A DNA stretch of 64,000 bases from Janthinobacterium rivuli. Its GTDB lineage: Bacteria; Pseudomonadota; Gammaproteobacteria; Burkholderiales; Burkholderiaceae_D. The stretch is from assembly GCF_029690045.1 (NCBI RefSeq), contig NZ_CP121464.1, positions 4,464,001 to 4,528,000 of the forward strand, read 5' to 3'. A model generated the notes under the pieces. That model did no database searches and had not been told where the DNA came from. It worked only from the letters and a program-made list of their open reading frames with translations. Position 1 is the stretch's first letter. Each line of letters begins with the position of its first letter. This document shows, in pieces, positions 48,079 to 57,093 of the stretch. The translations under genes were made by a program, and so were the position numbers.

Positions 48079-48996
48079 TCAGACTCGACGGGTGCCCGTG
48101 TTCTTTTGTCCGCCCTTACCCGTTTCCAATACGAACTTCGCGCCATCGTCGCGGCCCAGTACCTTCACCAGGTACGGCATGACTTCGCGCAACATCGGCT
48201 CCAGCGTGTACGGCGGGTTCAAAATGAACATGCCGCTGCTGTGCAAGCCAAAACCGTCCGGCGACGGGGTGTTGACCGTCAGGGTCACATGCAGCCAGTC
48301 CGAGCTGGGCAATTGCTTGAGCTTGTCGGCGAACTGGCGCGATTCCATGCGCTGCAGCACCGGGTACCAGACGGCATACATGCCCGACGGGAAACGCACG
48401 AGGGCATCGGCCAGGGTGTCCTTGACCTTGCGGTAATCCATCTTGTCTTCATACGGCGGGTCAATCAGCACCAGCGCGCGGCGCGATGGCGGCGGCAGCA
48501 GGGCTTTCAGGCTCTGGAAGCCGTCGGCCTTGGTGATGAGCACGCGCTTGCCGCGCACGGTAGGACGCTCGCCCTGGGCCAGCGCATGCGCCTCGACCTT
48601 GCGGAAGTTGTCCGCCAGAATCTTTGCATCGGCGGGATGCAGCTCGAACAGGCGCAGACGGTCTTGCTCACGGCTGACCTTGTCGGCGCAGTACGGCGAA
48701 CCCGGGTAGTAGCGCATCTTGCCGCTCGGATTCATTTCCTTGATCAGTTTCATGTACTCGGCCAGCGAGGCCGGCAGGTCCGTGCGGTCCCACAGGGGCG
48801 CGATGCCCGTTTCGTACTCGGCATTTTTCGAGGCATAACCACCGTCGAGCGCATATACGCCCGCGCCGGAGTGGGTATCGATATAACTATAGGCGGTATC
48901 TTTTTGATTCAGATATTGCAACAACTGAATCTGCACATAATGCTTCAACACATCGGCGTGATTACCCGCGTGAAAGGCGTGGCGGTAACTCAACAT
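48079..48996 (-). CDS. rlmJ: 23S rRNA (adenine2030-N6)-methyltransferase
   Basis: 305 residues from ATG 48996, where the family start MLSYRHAFHAGNHADVLKH (split: SYRHAFHAG) is found; upstream codons are not conserved. SYIDTHSGAG is the SAM site and IDPPYE the catalytic DPPY. Cytosolic rRNA modification enzyme. The stop abuts the 133-bp repeat element. Confidence 0.95.
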   Translation of the reverse strand: MLSYRHAFHAGNHADVLKHYVQIQLLQYLNQKDTAYSYIDTHSGAGVYALDGGYASKNAEYETGIAPLWDRTDLPASLAEYMKLIKEMNPSGKMRYYPGSPYCADKVSREQDRLRLFELHPADAKILADNFRKVEAHALAQGERPTVRGKRVLITKADGFQSLKALLPPPSRRALVLIDPPYEDKMDYRKVKDTLADALVRFPSGMYAVWYPVLQRMESRQFADKLKQLPSSDWLHVTLTVNTPSPDGFGLHSSGMFILNPPYTLEPMLREVMPYLVKVLGRDDGAKFVLETGKGGQKNTGTRRV

Positions 48997-49274
48997 AAGC
49001 TGGCTAATTCCATAATAAAAATAAATAAAGGCGGGAGCGCTGACACCGGGCAGGGCATGAAAACAGACTGGAGGGGTCAGGCTGCGGGGCCAGGAAACAG
49101 CATGGACCAGCGTAATCAGCGCGCAATTACCAGCATTATCCACCAGAAAGGTCGATTGCATCAAAAAACACGGCTAAACAAGCTCATGCATTACCAGGAC
49201 TGGCGTCGCCGGGCGCGGTAGAATACGCGCATCGGGCGCCCGGCGCCCATCCGCCCCACTATATAGATACGACC

Positions 49275-49706
49275 ATGCACAGCCTGACCCTCACGACCGA
49301 TAACCGCGCCGACGTCGCCACAGCCCTGGCCGGCCCGCGCTGGACGGTGGCCTGCCTGTGCGCGCTGTGGTGCGGCACGTGCGGCAGCTACCGCGCCACG
49401 TTCGAGGAACTGGCCGCGCGCCACCCGGACACCGTCTTCGTCTGGATCGACATCGAAGACCAGGCCGACGTGGTGGGAGACCTCGACATCGACAACTTCC
49501 CCACCCTGCTGATCCAGCGCGAGGACAACGTGGCCTTCTTCGGCACCGTGCTGCCCGACGGCGGCCTGGCGCACCGCATGGTGCAGGCACAGCAGGCGCT
49601 CAGCGCCGAGGAGCTGGTGGCGCTGGCCGGCAGCACGCAGGAACGGCGCGACTGGCAGCGCGACTGCAATCTGCGTCATTTACTGGCCGCCACCCTGGCA
49701 GAGTAA
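49275..49706 (+). CDS. Thioredoxin-domain protein
   Basis: 143 residues with active site WCGTCGSYR and a cis-Pro (NFPTLLIQ), matching a thioredoxin fold, but the N terminus is shorter than in TrxA and there is an extra C-terminal helix (SAEELVALAG). No signal peptide. Partner unknown. It is convergent with the molybdopterin dehydrogenase gene, 3 bp apart. Confidence 0.85.
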   Translation: MHSLTLTTDNRADVATALAGPRWTVACLCALWCGTCGSYRATFEELAARHPDTVFVWIDIEDQADVVGDLDIDNFPTLLIQREDNVAFFGTVLPDGGLAHRMVQAQQALSAEELVALAGSTQERRDWQRDCNLRHLLAATLAE

Positions 49707-49709
49707 AAG

Positions 49710-51983
49710 TCACGCCAGCCGCAGCGGCAGGCTGCGCAGCCTTTTCCCCATCAAACTGAACACGGCGTTGGCCACGGCCGGCGCAATTGGCGGCGTACCC
49801 GGTTCGCCCACGCCTTCCGGATGTTCGGCGCTGGCGATGATGATGGTTTCCACCTCGGGCGTTTGCCCCATGCGCAGCACGGGATAGTCGTGGAAATTGC
49901 TCTGCTCGACTTTCCCCTCCTTGAAGGATATCTCGCCGCCCAGCGCCGCCGACAGGCCGAACAGCACGGCCGATTCCATCTGCTGGGCGATGATGTTCGG
50001 ATTGACGGCGATGCCGCAATCGATGGCGCACACCACGCGCTGCACGCGAATTTCGCCGTTTTCCACCGACACCTGCGCCACTTGCGCAACGATGCTGCCA
50101 AACGACTGGTGCAAGGCCACGCCATGCGCATGGCCGGGCGGAGGACTACCTGCCTTGGCAACGGCCGCGTCGAGCACGGCCAGGTGGCGCGGATGCTTCA
50201 CCAGCATGGCGCGGCGGAAGGCAATGCCATCCTGTCCCGCCGCGTGCGCCAGTTCGTCGATAAAGCTTTCCTTGAAGAACGCGTTGTGCGAGTGGCCCAC
50301 CGAGCGCCAGTAGCCGATCGGCACGGGGCTGTCGGCGATCACGTGGGCGATGCGCTGGTTGGCGATTTCATACGGCATGTCGAATTCGCCTTCGGCCGTG
50401 GTCTTGTCTGGCCCCGCCCCAGGCAAGCCGAAATTACGCTGCAAAAACTGGTGCGTGATGGAGCCGCTGACGGATTTATTATCCCAGGAAGCGATGCGGC
50501 CATGCTCGTCGAGGCGGGCCGCGAAGCGGGCCAGCGCGGCGGGACGGTACATATCGTGCCTGGTATCCTGTTCCCGCGTCCACACCAGCTGCACCGGCGC
50601 GCCACCGCACTGCAGCGCGATGGCGACGGCCTGGGCAATCATGTCCACTTCCAGGCGCCGGCCAAAACCGCCACCGAGCAGCAGCACCTCGATCGTCACA
50701 TCTTTCGCGTCGACGCCGGCCACTTTCGCCGCCACGTCGACGGCGATGCCGGGCGCCTGCGTCGAGACCCACAGCATCACCTTGCCATCCTTGACTTGCG
50801 CGGTGCAGTTGACGGGTTCCATGGCGGCGTGCGCGAGGAACGGGGCGCGGTACTCGGCGCTGACCTGGCGCATGCCCTGCACGGCTTTACCTTCCACTTC
50901 GCCGCTGGCGTGGTAGGCATAACCGGCTTCACTATCGAGCAGGCGGGCAAACTCCGCATACACGCCAGCGCTGGACAAATTCGCCTGCGGGCCAGCCTTC
51001 CATTGCGTCGGCAAGGCGGCCGCCGCCTGCTTGGCGCGCCACCAGGTGTCGGCCACCACGGCGGCGCACGAGACGCTGCGCTGGGCCAGCTGCGGCGTCA
51101 GGTCCAGCACCTTTTTCACGCCGGGCATGGCCAGCACCGGCGCCGCGTCGAAGGCGGACAGGGTATCGCCCAGGCGCGGCGGCAGATGCAGGGCCGCGTA
51201 CAGCATGCCGGGCGGGCGCGCATCGATGCCGAAACGCGCGCTGCCATTGACTTTCGATGGCGTGTCGCGGCGCGGCGCCGGCTGGCCGATCAGTTTGAAA
51301 TCCTTGGGCGACTTCAGCACGGGCGTGCCCGGATCGATGGCGGCGGCGCGCTGCGCCAGGCTGGCGTAGCTGGCGCGCCGGCCATCCGGGTGCAGCACTT
51401 CGCCATTTTCCGTGCGGCACTGCGCGGCCGGTACTTGCCACAGCGCGGCAGCGGCCCCCACCAGCATGGCGCGGGCCGACGCTCCCGCCTCGCGCATGGG
51501 GCCCCAGCCATCCTTCACGCTTGACGAACCGCCCGTGACGATCACGCCCAGTTCGCGCGCCGCCTTGGCGACCGTCCACTGGGCCAGCGCTTTGACGCGT
51601 CCGTGGTCGTCCGGGTGGAATGGCAAGCCATCCTGGAGCATGGCCACATTGCCGAAGATTTTATCCATGGGCGCCTGGATCAGCTTGACGCTGGCCAGCG
51701 GCACGTCGAGTTCCTCGGCCACCAGCATCGGCAAGGCCGTGTGCACGCCCTGCCCCATCTCGCTGCGCGGCATGGCCAGAATGACGCTGCCGTCGATTTG
51801 AACGGCCAGCCAGCCATTCAGCGCCACGGCGCCATCGGCCACCGGCAGCGGCGCGCTGCCATGCAGGCGCTGGCGCGGCGGCAGCACGCCCCAGCCCAGC
51901 ACCAGGGCACCCACGCCGGCCACGCCGAGACCCAGACCGCCGAGCAGGAAACGGCGGCGCGAGGTGTTTTTTTCTGCGGCCAT
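49710..51983 (-). CDS. Molybdopterin-binding hydroxylase large subunit (xanthine dehydrogenase family)
   Basis: 757 residues, exported by the Tat pathway ([16 protein letters not shown] near residue 8). The aldehyde-oxidase/isoquinoline 1-oxidoreductase beta pattern is present: VPMPRSEMGQG-like AMPRSEMGQGVHTALPML, GGGFGRRLEVD, GYWRSVGHS and the Glu-containing GVGEPGTPP near the C terminus. Such subunits hydroxylate heterocycles or aldehydes with Mo-cytidine dinucleotide. The usual [2Fe-2S] small-subunit gene is not adjacent on either side. Confidence 0.85.
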   Translation of the reverse strand: MAAEKNTSRRRFLLGGLGLGVAGVGALVLGWGVLPPRQRLHGSAPLPVADGAVALNGWLAVQIDGSVILAMPRSEMGQGVHTALPMLVAEELDVPLASVKLIQAPMDKIFGNVAMLQDGLPFHPDDHGRVKALAQWTVAKAARELGVIVTGGSSSVKDGWGPMREAGASARAMLVGAAAALWQVPAAQCRTENGEVLHPDGRRASYASLAQRAAAIDPGTPVLKSPKDFKLIGQPAPRRDTPSKVNGSARFGIDARPPGMLYAALHLPPRLGDTLSAFDAAPVLAMPGVKKVLDLTPQLAQRSVSCAAVVADTWWRAKQAAAALPTQWKAGPQANLSSAGVYAEFARLLDSEAGYAYHASGEVEGKAVQGMRQVSAEYRAPFLAHAAMEPVNCTAQVKDGKVMLWVSTQAPGIAVDVAAKVAGVDAKDVTIEVLLLGGGFGRRLEVDMIAQAVAIALQCGGAPVQLVWTREQDTRHDMYRPAALARFAARLDEHGRIASWDNKSVSGSITHQFLQRNFGLPGAGPDKTTAEGEFDMPYEIANQRIAHVIADSPVPIGYWRSVGHSHNAFFKESFIDELAHAAGQDGIAFRRAMLVKHPRHLAVLDAAVAKAGSPPPGHAHGVALHQSFGSIVAQVAQVSVENGEIRVQRVVCAIDCGIAVNPNIIAQQMESAVLFGLSAALGGEISFKEGKVEQSNFHDYPVLRMGQTPEVETIIIASAEHPEGVGEPGTPPIAPAVANAVFSLMGKRLRSLPLRLA

Positions 51984-52000
51984 GGGATACCCTTTATTCG

Positions 52001-55000
52001 TTAGTGATCGATCCAGCGCTCCAGCATATCCTGAGCCAGCACCGGACGGCTATAAAAATAACCTTGCGCCAGCTTGCAGCCATGGCGCAGCAGGAAAGCG
52101 GCCTGCTCTTCCGTCTCGACGCCTTCGGCGATCACCGACAATTGCATGCTCTTGCCCAGCTGGATGATGGCAATCGCAATCGCTTCATCATTGACGTCCG
52201 TCGAGATATCCTTGATGAAGGAACGGTCGATCTTCAGGGTTTGCACAGGCAGCTGTTTCAGATACGCGAGCGAGGAATAGCCGGTGCCGAAATCGTCGAT
52301 GGCCAGGCCCACGCCGATGGCGTGCAAGTCGTTGATGAAGCCGAGCGCGTCGCCCGTGTTCATGATGACGGACTCCGTCACTTCCAGCTGCAGCCGCTGG
52401 GGTTCCAGCCCCGTTTCTTTCAGAATGTCGGCCACCATGCCGGCGATGCTGCCCCGCTCGAACTGTTTGACCGACAGATTCACGGCCATCTTCGGCACGT
52501 GCAAGCCCTGCGCCTGCCAGCGCATCATCTGGCGGCACGCCTCGTCGAGCACCCATTTGCCCAGCTGGTTGATGAAGCCGCTGTCTTCGGCCAACGGGAT
52601 GAAGCGGGCCGGCGGCACCAGGCCCAGTTCCGGGTGGTTCCAGCGCACCAGCGCCTCGACGCCGACCAGGCGGCCCGTGTCGATTTCCACCTGCGGCTGG
52701 TAATTGAGGAACATCTCGTTCTTTTCCAGCGAGCGGCGCAGGAAGGTTTCCAGGCGCAGGCGCTCGACGCCTTCGCCCGTCATCGACGGCGCATAGAAGC
52801 GGTAGCCGTTGCGCCCGCGCGCCTTGGCCTGGTACATGGCCACGTCGGCATTGCGGATCAACATGTTCAAGTCCAGCGCATCATCCGGATACAGGCTGAT
52901 ACCCACGCTACAGGTGACGAACAGTTCGTGATCGGCCACCGTGAACGGCTGGTCGAACATGGTCATCAGCTTTTCCGCCACCTGCGTCGCGCCATACTCG
53001 CCGTCGACGCGTTCGAGCAGGACGATGAACTCGTCGCCGCCCAGGCGCGCCAGCGTATCCCCTTCGCGCAGGCGGGCCGCCAGCTGGCCCGCCACCTTTT
53101 GCAGCAATTCGTCGCCCACATGGTGGCCCAAGGTGTCATTGACGTTCTTGAAACGGTCCAGGTCGATGAACAGCACGGCCAGCTGCTCCTGGTCGCGCGC
53201 GGCGCGCAGCAGCGCGTGCTGCAGGCGGTCGTGGAACAGCAGCCGGTTCGGCAGCCCCGTCAGCGGATCGTGGTGGGCCATGTGGTCGAGCTTTTCCTGC
53301 GACTCCTTGATCAGGGTAATATCGCTGAACACGCCCACGTAATGCGTGGTGCCGGCGCGCGCGTCGCGCACGGCGCTGATGGTCAGCCATTCCAGGTACA
53401 GTTCGCCATTCTTGCGCTGGTGCCAGATTTCGCCGCGCCAGAAACCGCTGGCTTTCAATTCGTTCCACATGGCCTCGTAGAATGCAGCGTCATGGCGCGC
53501 CGAGCGTGTCAGCGAAGAGTGCTGGCCCACCGCTTCGGCTTCGGTGTAGCCGGTGATTTGCGTAAAGGCGGGATTGACGGTGACGATGATGCCGCTGGCA
53601 TCGACCACCATCACGCCGTCGGCGATATGTTCGAGCACGGTGGCCGACAAACGCAGTTTTTCCTCGGCTTCCTTGCGCGCCGTGATGTCCGCATACACCC
53701 AGATGCTGCCTTCATTGGGGCGCAGCGGATCGAGCGCGCAGCCGCTCACCAGCGCCCAGAACAGGCTGCCGTCGCGGCGCTGGTACTGGCGCTCCTCGCT
53801 GAAATCGCCACCCATGGCCAGCGCCGGATACTGGCGCTCGCCCGCGTCCTCGAAATCATACGAACTGGTAAACACGATGGCCGTCGAATTGCCCGTCATC
53901 TCGGCATGGTCGTAGCCGAACAGTTCCTCGCAGCGGCGGTTGACGGAAATGATGCGGCGGTGGCGCACGAACATCACGCCGAACATCACGTTGTCGAGAA
54001 TCGCGCTCTGCTCCGTCAGCAGCGCTTCGATGCGCATCTCGTGGTGCTTGCGCTGGCTGATGTCGGCAATGATGCCGTCGACCCAGGTGACGCCCTGCTC
54101 GCCCGCCTGCGGCTGGCCATTCTCGGCCACCCAGCGCTCGATGCCGAAGGCGTCGAAGATGCGGTATTCCAGCGCATACGGCCGCACCTCGGCCACCGCC
54201 TGGCCGACGGCGCGGCGGTGCGCGCGGCGGTCTTCCGGGCAGATCAGGTCTTCCCAGGCATGCGTGGTGCCGCGCATGAACTGGCGTGCCGAATAGCCGG
54301 AAATGTCTTCGATGGCGTCGCTGACGAAATCGATGGGACCGTCGGGCCGGTAACGGAAGACGGCGCCCGGCACCTGCGTGACGATGGTGCGGAAGCGCTC
54401 TTCGCGCTGGCCCACGTCCTCGAACAGCTGGCCGATGGCCGCGCGCATTTGCTCGAGCTGGGCCGTCAGGCGGCCCAGCTCGTCATTGCTGTGCGAGGTC
54501 AGGGGCGTATCGAAATCGCCGTGCGACAGGCGGTCGGAAAAACGCGTCAGGCGGCGCAGCGGTTTGAGCAGGCGCCGGTTCAGGAACAGCACGATCAGCG
54601 CCATCGACACGGCCAGTTGCGCGCCCAGCACGAAAATATACGACATCTGCTTTTCGCGCAGCTCCTGCTGGCTGCGCGCATCGTCCATCTCGACGACGAC
54701 GTGGCCGATGCGTTCGCCGCGCACGAGGATGTCGCGCTCGGCGCGGTACAGATTGCCGACGGGCCGCTGCGGCGCCTGCAGGCTGATGAATTCCGTGTCG
54801 CCCTGCCCCAGCACTTTCACCAGCAGCACGGAGCGGTCGCGCATCACCGACTCGACCAGCGAGTGGGCCGATTCCGCATTCATGTTCCACAGCGACTCCT
54901 GCATGCCCAGCGCCAGGATGTCGGCATTGCGCTGCAAGGCTTCGTTCAGGCTGGTGCGCGCAGACTGGCGCTCATGCACGCCGACCAGCACATAGCTGCC

Positions 55001-55117
55001 GAAGATGGCAGGCACGACGAGGCCGCCAAATACCACCAGCAGCAAGGCGCCATAGATCGACGAGCCGTACAGCACGCGCAGGCTGGCGCGCAGGCGCTGG
55101 TAAGGTGAATTAAACAT
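52001..55117 (-). CDS. Membrane PAS-GGDEF-EAL c-di-GMP protein
   Basis: 1038 residues from ATG 55117. TM1 about 20-45, a periplasmic sensor region to about 160, TM2 about 165-185, HAMP about 190-240, PAS domains about 245-365, 370-490 and 500-620, GGDEF about 630-790 and EAL about 800-1030. GGDEF is canonical (RLGGDEF) with an RxxD site (REGD) five residues upstream; the EAL part keeps EALVRW, DDFGTG and EGVET. Both activities look possible. Signal unknown. Confidence 0.93.
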   Translation of the reverse strand: MFNSPYQRLRASLRVLYGSSIYGALLLVVFGGLVVPAIFGSYVLVGVHERQSARTSLNEALQRNADILALGMQESLWNMNAESAHSLVESVMRDRSVLLVKVLGQGDTEFISLQAPQRPVGNLYRAERDILVRGERIGHVVVEMDDARSQQELREKQMSYIFVLGAQLAVSMALIVLFLNRRLLKPLRRLTRFSDRLSHGDFDTPLTSHSNDELGRLTAQLEQMRAAIGQLFEDVGQREERFRTIVTQVPGAVFRYRPDGPIDFVSDAIEDISGYSARQFMRGTTHAWEDLICPEDRRAHRRAVGQAVAEVRPYALEYRIFDAFGIERWVAENGQPQAGEQGVTWVDGIIADISQRKHHEMRIEALLTEQSAILDNVMFGVMFVRHRRIISVNRRCEELFGYDHAEMTGNSTAIVFTSSYDFEDAGERQYPALAMGGDFSEERQYQRRDGSLFWALVSGCALDPLRPNEGSIWVYADITARKEAEEKLRLSATVLEHIADGVMVVDASGIIVTVNPAFTQITGYTEAEAVGQHSSLTRSARHDAAFYEAMWNELKASGFWRGEIWHQRKNGELYLEWLTISAVRDARAGTTHYVGVFSDITLIKESQEKLDHMAHHDPLTGLPNRLLFHDRLQHALLRAARDQEQLAVLFIDLDRFKNVNDTLGHHVGDELLQKVAGQLAARLREGDTLARLGGDEFIVLLERVDGEYGATQVAEKLMTMFDQPFTVADHELFVTCSVGISLYPDDALDLNMLIRNADVAMYQAKARGRNGYRFYAPSMTGEGVERLRLETFLRRSLEKNEMFLNYQPQVEIDTGRLVGVEALVRWNHPELGLVPPARFIPLAEDSGFINQLGKWVLDEACRQMMRWQAQGLHVPKMAVNLSVKQFERGSIAGMVADILKETGLEPQRLQLEVTESVIMNTGDALGFINDLHAIGVGLAIDDFGTGYSSLAYLKQLPVQTLKIDRSFIKDISTDVNDEAIAIAIIQLGKSMQLSVIAEGVETEEQAAFLLRHGCKLAQGYFYSRPVLAQDMLERWIDH

Positions 55118-55376
55118 GCGGCAACAGGGCAACAGGGATCAGGCGGGCGATCATTGACTTTACAGGGGAATCGGGTGGTCAGGCGGGAAGAAACTTTATG
55201 AGGAGCAATTATGCATGCAAAAAGCGGGGAAAGTCACCAATAAACACACGCCAGCGGTGTCCTCGTGTCATATAAACAGGATGGAAAAACCACACGCGGG
55301 CCGGCGCGCCCGGCCGGCGCCAGCAGAAAAACGCGCGGCTTGCTATCATCGCGCCACTTTACCTAGAGGAACCACC

Positions 55377-55883
55377 ATGACCTTCTCCATCTACTCCGCT
55401 TCGATCCCCGTCTTCAAACAGATCCTGGGCAGCCTGGCCGCCATCCTGGACAAGGCGGAAACGCACGCGCAAGACAAGAAAATCGACCCGAACGCCCTGC
55501 TGCAATTCCGTTTATTCCCGGACATGCTGCCGTTCGTGCGCCAGATCCAGATCGCCACCGACTTCGCCAAGGGCTGCGGCGCGCGCCTGGCCGGCGTGGC
55601 CGTGCCACCGTATGAAGATAGCGAACAGAGCTTTGCGGAACTGAAAGCGCGCATCGTGAAAACCATCGCCTTCCTGGAAAGCCTGCCGCAAGCGGACATC
55701 GACGGCAGCGAAACGCGCGCCATCACCACCGGCAGCGGCGAAAAGACCAAGCACTTCACGGGCCAGACCTATCTGTTCCACTACGCGCTGCCGCACTTCT
55801 TCTTCCACGCGACGACGGCGTACGACATCCTGCGCCATAACGGCATTGAAGTCGGCAAGAAAGATTTTATCGGTAGTTATTAA
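55377..55883 (+). CDS. DUF1993 domain protein
   Basis: 168 residues from ATG 55377 with AGAGGA upstream; the frame is open earlier without conservation. DUF1993 pattern: IPVFKQILGSLAAILDKAE, FPDMLPFVRQIQIATDF, PHFFFHATTAYDILRHNG and KKDFIG near the end. A DinB-like helical bundle of unknown role. Cytosolic, single gene between the c-di-GMP protein (divergent) and the DUF1415 cluster. Confidence 0.9.
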   Translation: MTFSIYSASIPVFKQILGSLAAILDKAETHAQDKKIDPNALLQFRLFPDMLPFVRQIQIATDFAKGCGARLAGVAVPPYEDSEQSFAELKARIVKTIAFLESLPQADIDGSETRAITTGSGEKTKHFTGQTYLFHYALPHFFFHATTAYDILRHNGIEVGKKDFIGSY

Positions 55884-55903
55884 TCGCTAGCGTCAACAGT
55901 ACC

Positions 55904-55967
55904 GGGGTCAGACCCTCGCGACCGCCAACGCTGAGCTCTGCGTTAGCGGCCTTGGGGGTCTGACCCC
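55904..55967. repeat. Palindromic GGGGTCAGACCC intergenic repeat
   Basis: GGGGTCAGACCC (55904-55915) pairs exactly with GGGTCTGACCCC (55956-55967); an inner CCGC-AACGC/GCGTT-GCGG stem completes a long cruciform-forming hairpin. This kind of GGTCAGACCC palindrome recurs between genes in many Betaproteobacteria (recalled, not searched). It lies 21 bp after the DUF1993 stop and may end transcription from both sides. Confidence 0.65.
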
Positions 55968-55988
55968 AGCAGTTGCAGTTGGGTTAAA

Positions 55989-56183
55989 TCAGGTATTCCT
56001 GCGCGGATACCCTTGCGAAAGAATCCGCACCCACACCACTTCCTTCTCCTCATCCGTCATCGACACCCAGTGGGCCACTTCCACGACGCTGCGGCCACAG
56101 CCACGGCAGATTTCATCGAAAGTCGTCGAACACACGGCCACGCAGGGCGTATCGGGACGCGGCGGCAATTCCTTGTCAGCCAT
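55989..56183 (-). CDS. DUF1289 domain protein
   Basis: 64 residues from ATG 56183. Cys-rich motif CVAVCSTTFDEICRGCGRS, then a WVSMTDEEK segment, matching DUF1289, small proteins presumed to bind a metal; function unknown. Its ATG overlaps the stop of the DUF1415 gene by one base (TGATG), so it is translationally coupled. Confidence 0.88.
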   Translation of the reverse strand: MADKELPPRPDTPCVAVCSTTFDEICRGCGRSVVEVAHWVSMTDEEKEVVWVRILSQGYPRRNT

Positions 56184-56755
56184 CAAGACACCTTCGGCAA
56201 ACCGAGCTTTTCCCAGCCTTCGGTGCCCAGCGCTTCCAGGGTGGCGATATTCTTGTCAAAGATTTCCGACGCTTCCGGGAACGCCTCGACGGCGCGCTCG
56301 ATGCTGTCTTCGCGCAGCAGGTGCAGGGTCGGGTACGGCGAACGGTTGGTGTAGTTGCTGATGTCGTCCTCGAACGTCTCGGCAAACTGGTAATTCGGGT
56401 GGAAACTGGCCACTTGCAGTTCGCCCGCCAGGTGCATGTCTTCGACGGCCGCGTCGGCCACATCGAGGAACTCGTTGTAGTCGAGGAAATCGTTCAAGGT
56501 GTAAGGATGGATCAGCAGGGTCGTGTCGATTTGCTCGGGATCCGTGTCGGCCAGGGTTTGCAGCTCGTCCATCAGCATCGCCAGCAGATCTTCGGGATTG
56601 CTCGACTCGCACACCACATAGCGGATCTGCTTCTTGACGTGCACGGCCTTGGCGAACGGGCACAGGTTCAGGCCGATCACGGCCTTTTCCAGCCAGGCAA
56701 CGGTATTGGCGATGATGACGGTGTTGTCGTCGTCGTGGCGCGGCGGGGTGTTCAT
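56183..56755 (-). CDS. DUF1415 domain protein
   Basis: 190 residues with GLNLCPFAKAV near residue 29, YVVCES, HPYTLNDFLDYNEFLD and HPNYQFAE, all typical of DUF1415. Cytosolic protein of unknown function, common in Betaproteobacteria. Overlaps the DUF1289 gene by one base. Confidence 0.9.
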   Translation of the reverse strand: MNTPPRHDDDNTVIIANTVAWLEKAVIGLNLCPFAKAVHVKKQIRYVVCESSNPEDLLAMLMDELQTLADTDPEQIDTTLLIHPYTLNDFLDYNEFLDVADAAVEDMHLAGELQVASFHPNYQFAETFEDDISNYTNRSPYPTLHLLREDSIERAVEAFPEASEIFDKNIATLEALGTEGWEKLGLPKVS

Positions 56756-57093
56756 ATACTTGACTCTCTATCAATATGGCGACCGGCGGCTGAATGGCCG
56801 GACAAAGCCAAATTGTACGCACTTTTGCGCAGCCTCATGCCAGGCGCCATCCAGGCTTGCGCCAACCTCGTCGCCATGTATGCTATAACAGCGGCCGAAT
56901 CACGCATTGGGCAAATTAAATTTGCAATAATGACAGCATTTGCGAATGGAAACTCAGCCGTTTCCGACTTATTGCCGCTTATTTCCTGTCATCATGCTGA
57001 CATAATTCTTGACTCCGGCATGTGGATATACGTACACTCGCTGCTGAATCATGGGTCTGTCCGATGTTTCTCCGACGACAACAATGGAACACT
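56756..57093. other. Divergent intergenic region between DUF1415 and mltD
   Basis: 338 bp with an AT-rich centre (56910-56950) likely holding promoters for the minus-strand DUF genes and the plus-strand mltD. I find no supported gene or repeat in it. Confidence 0.5.
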
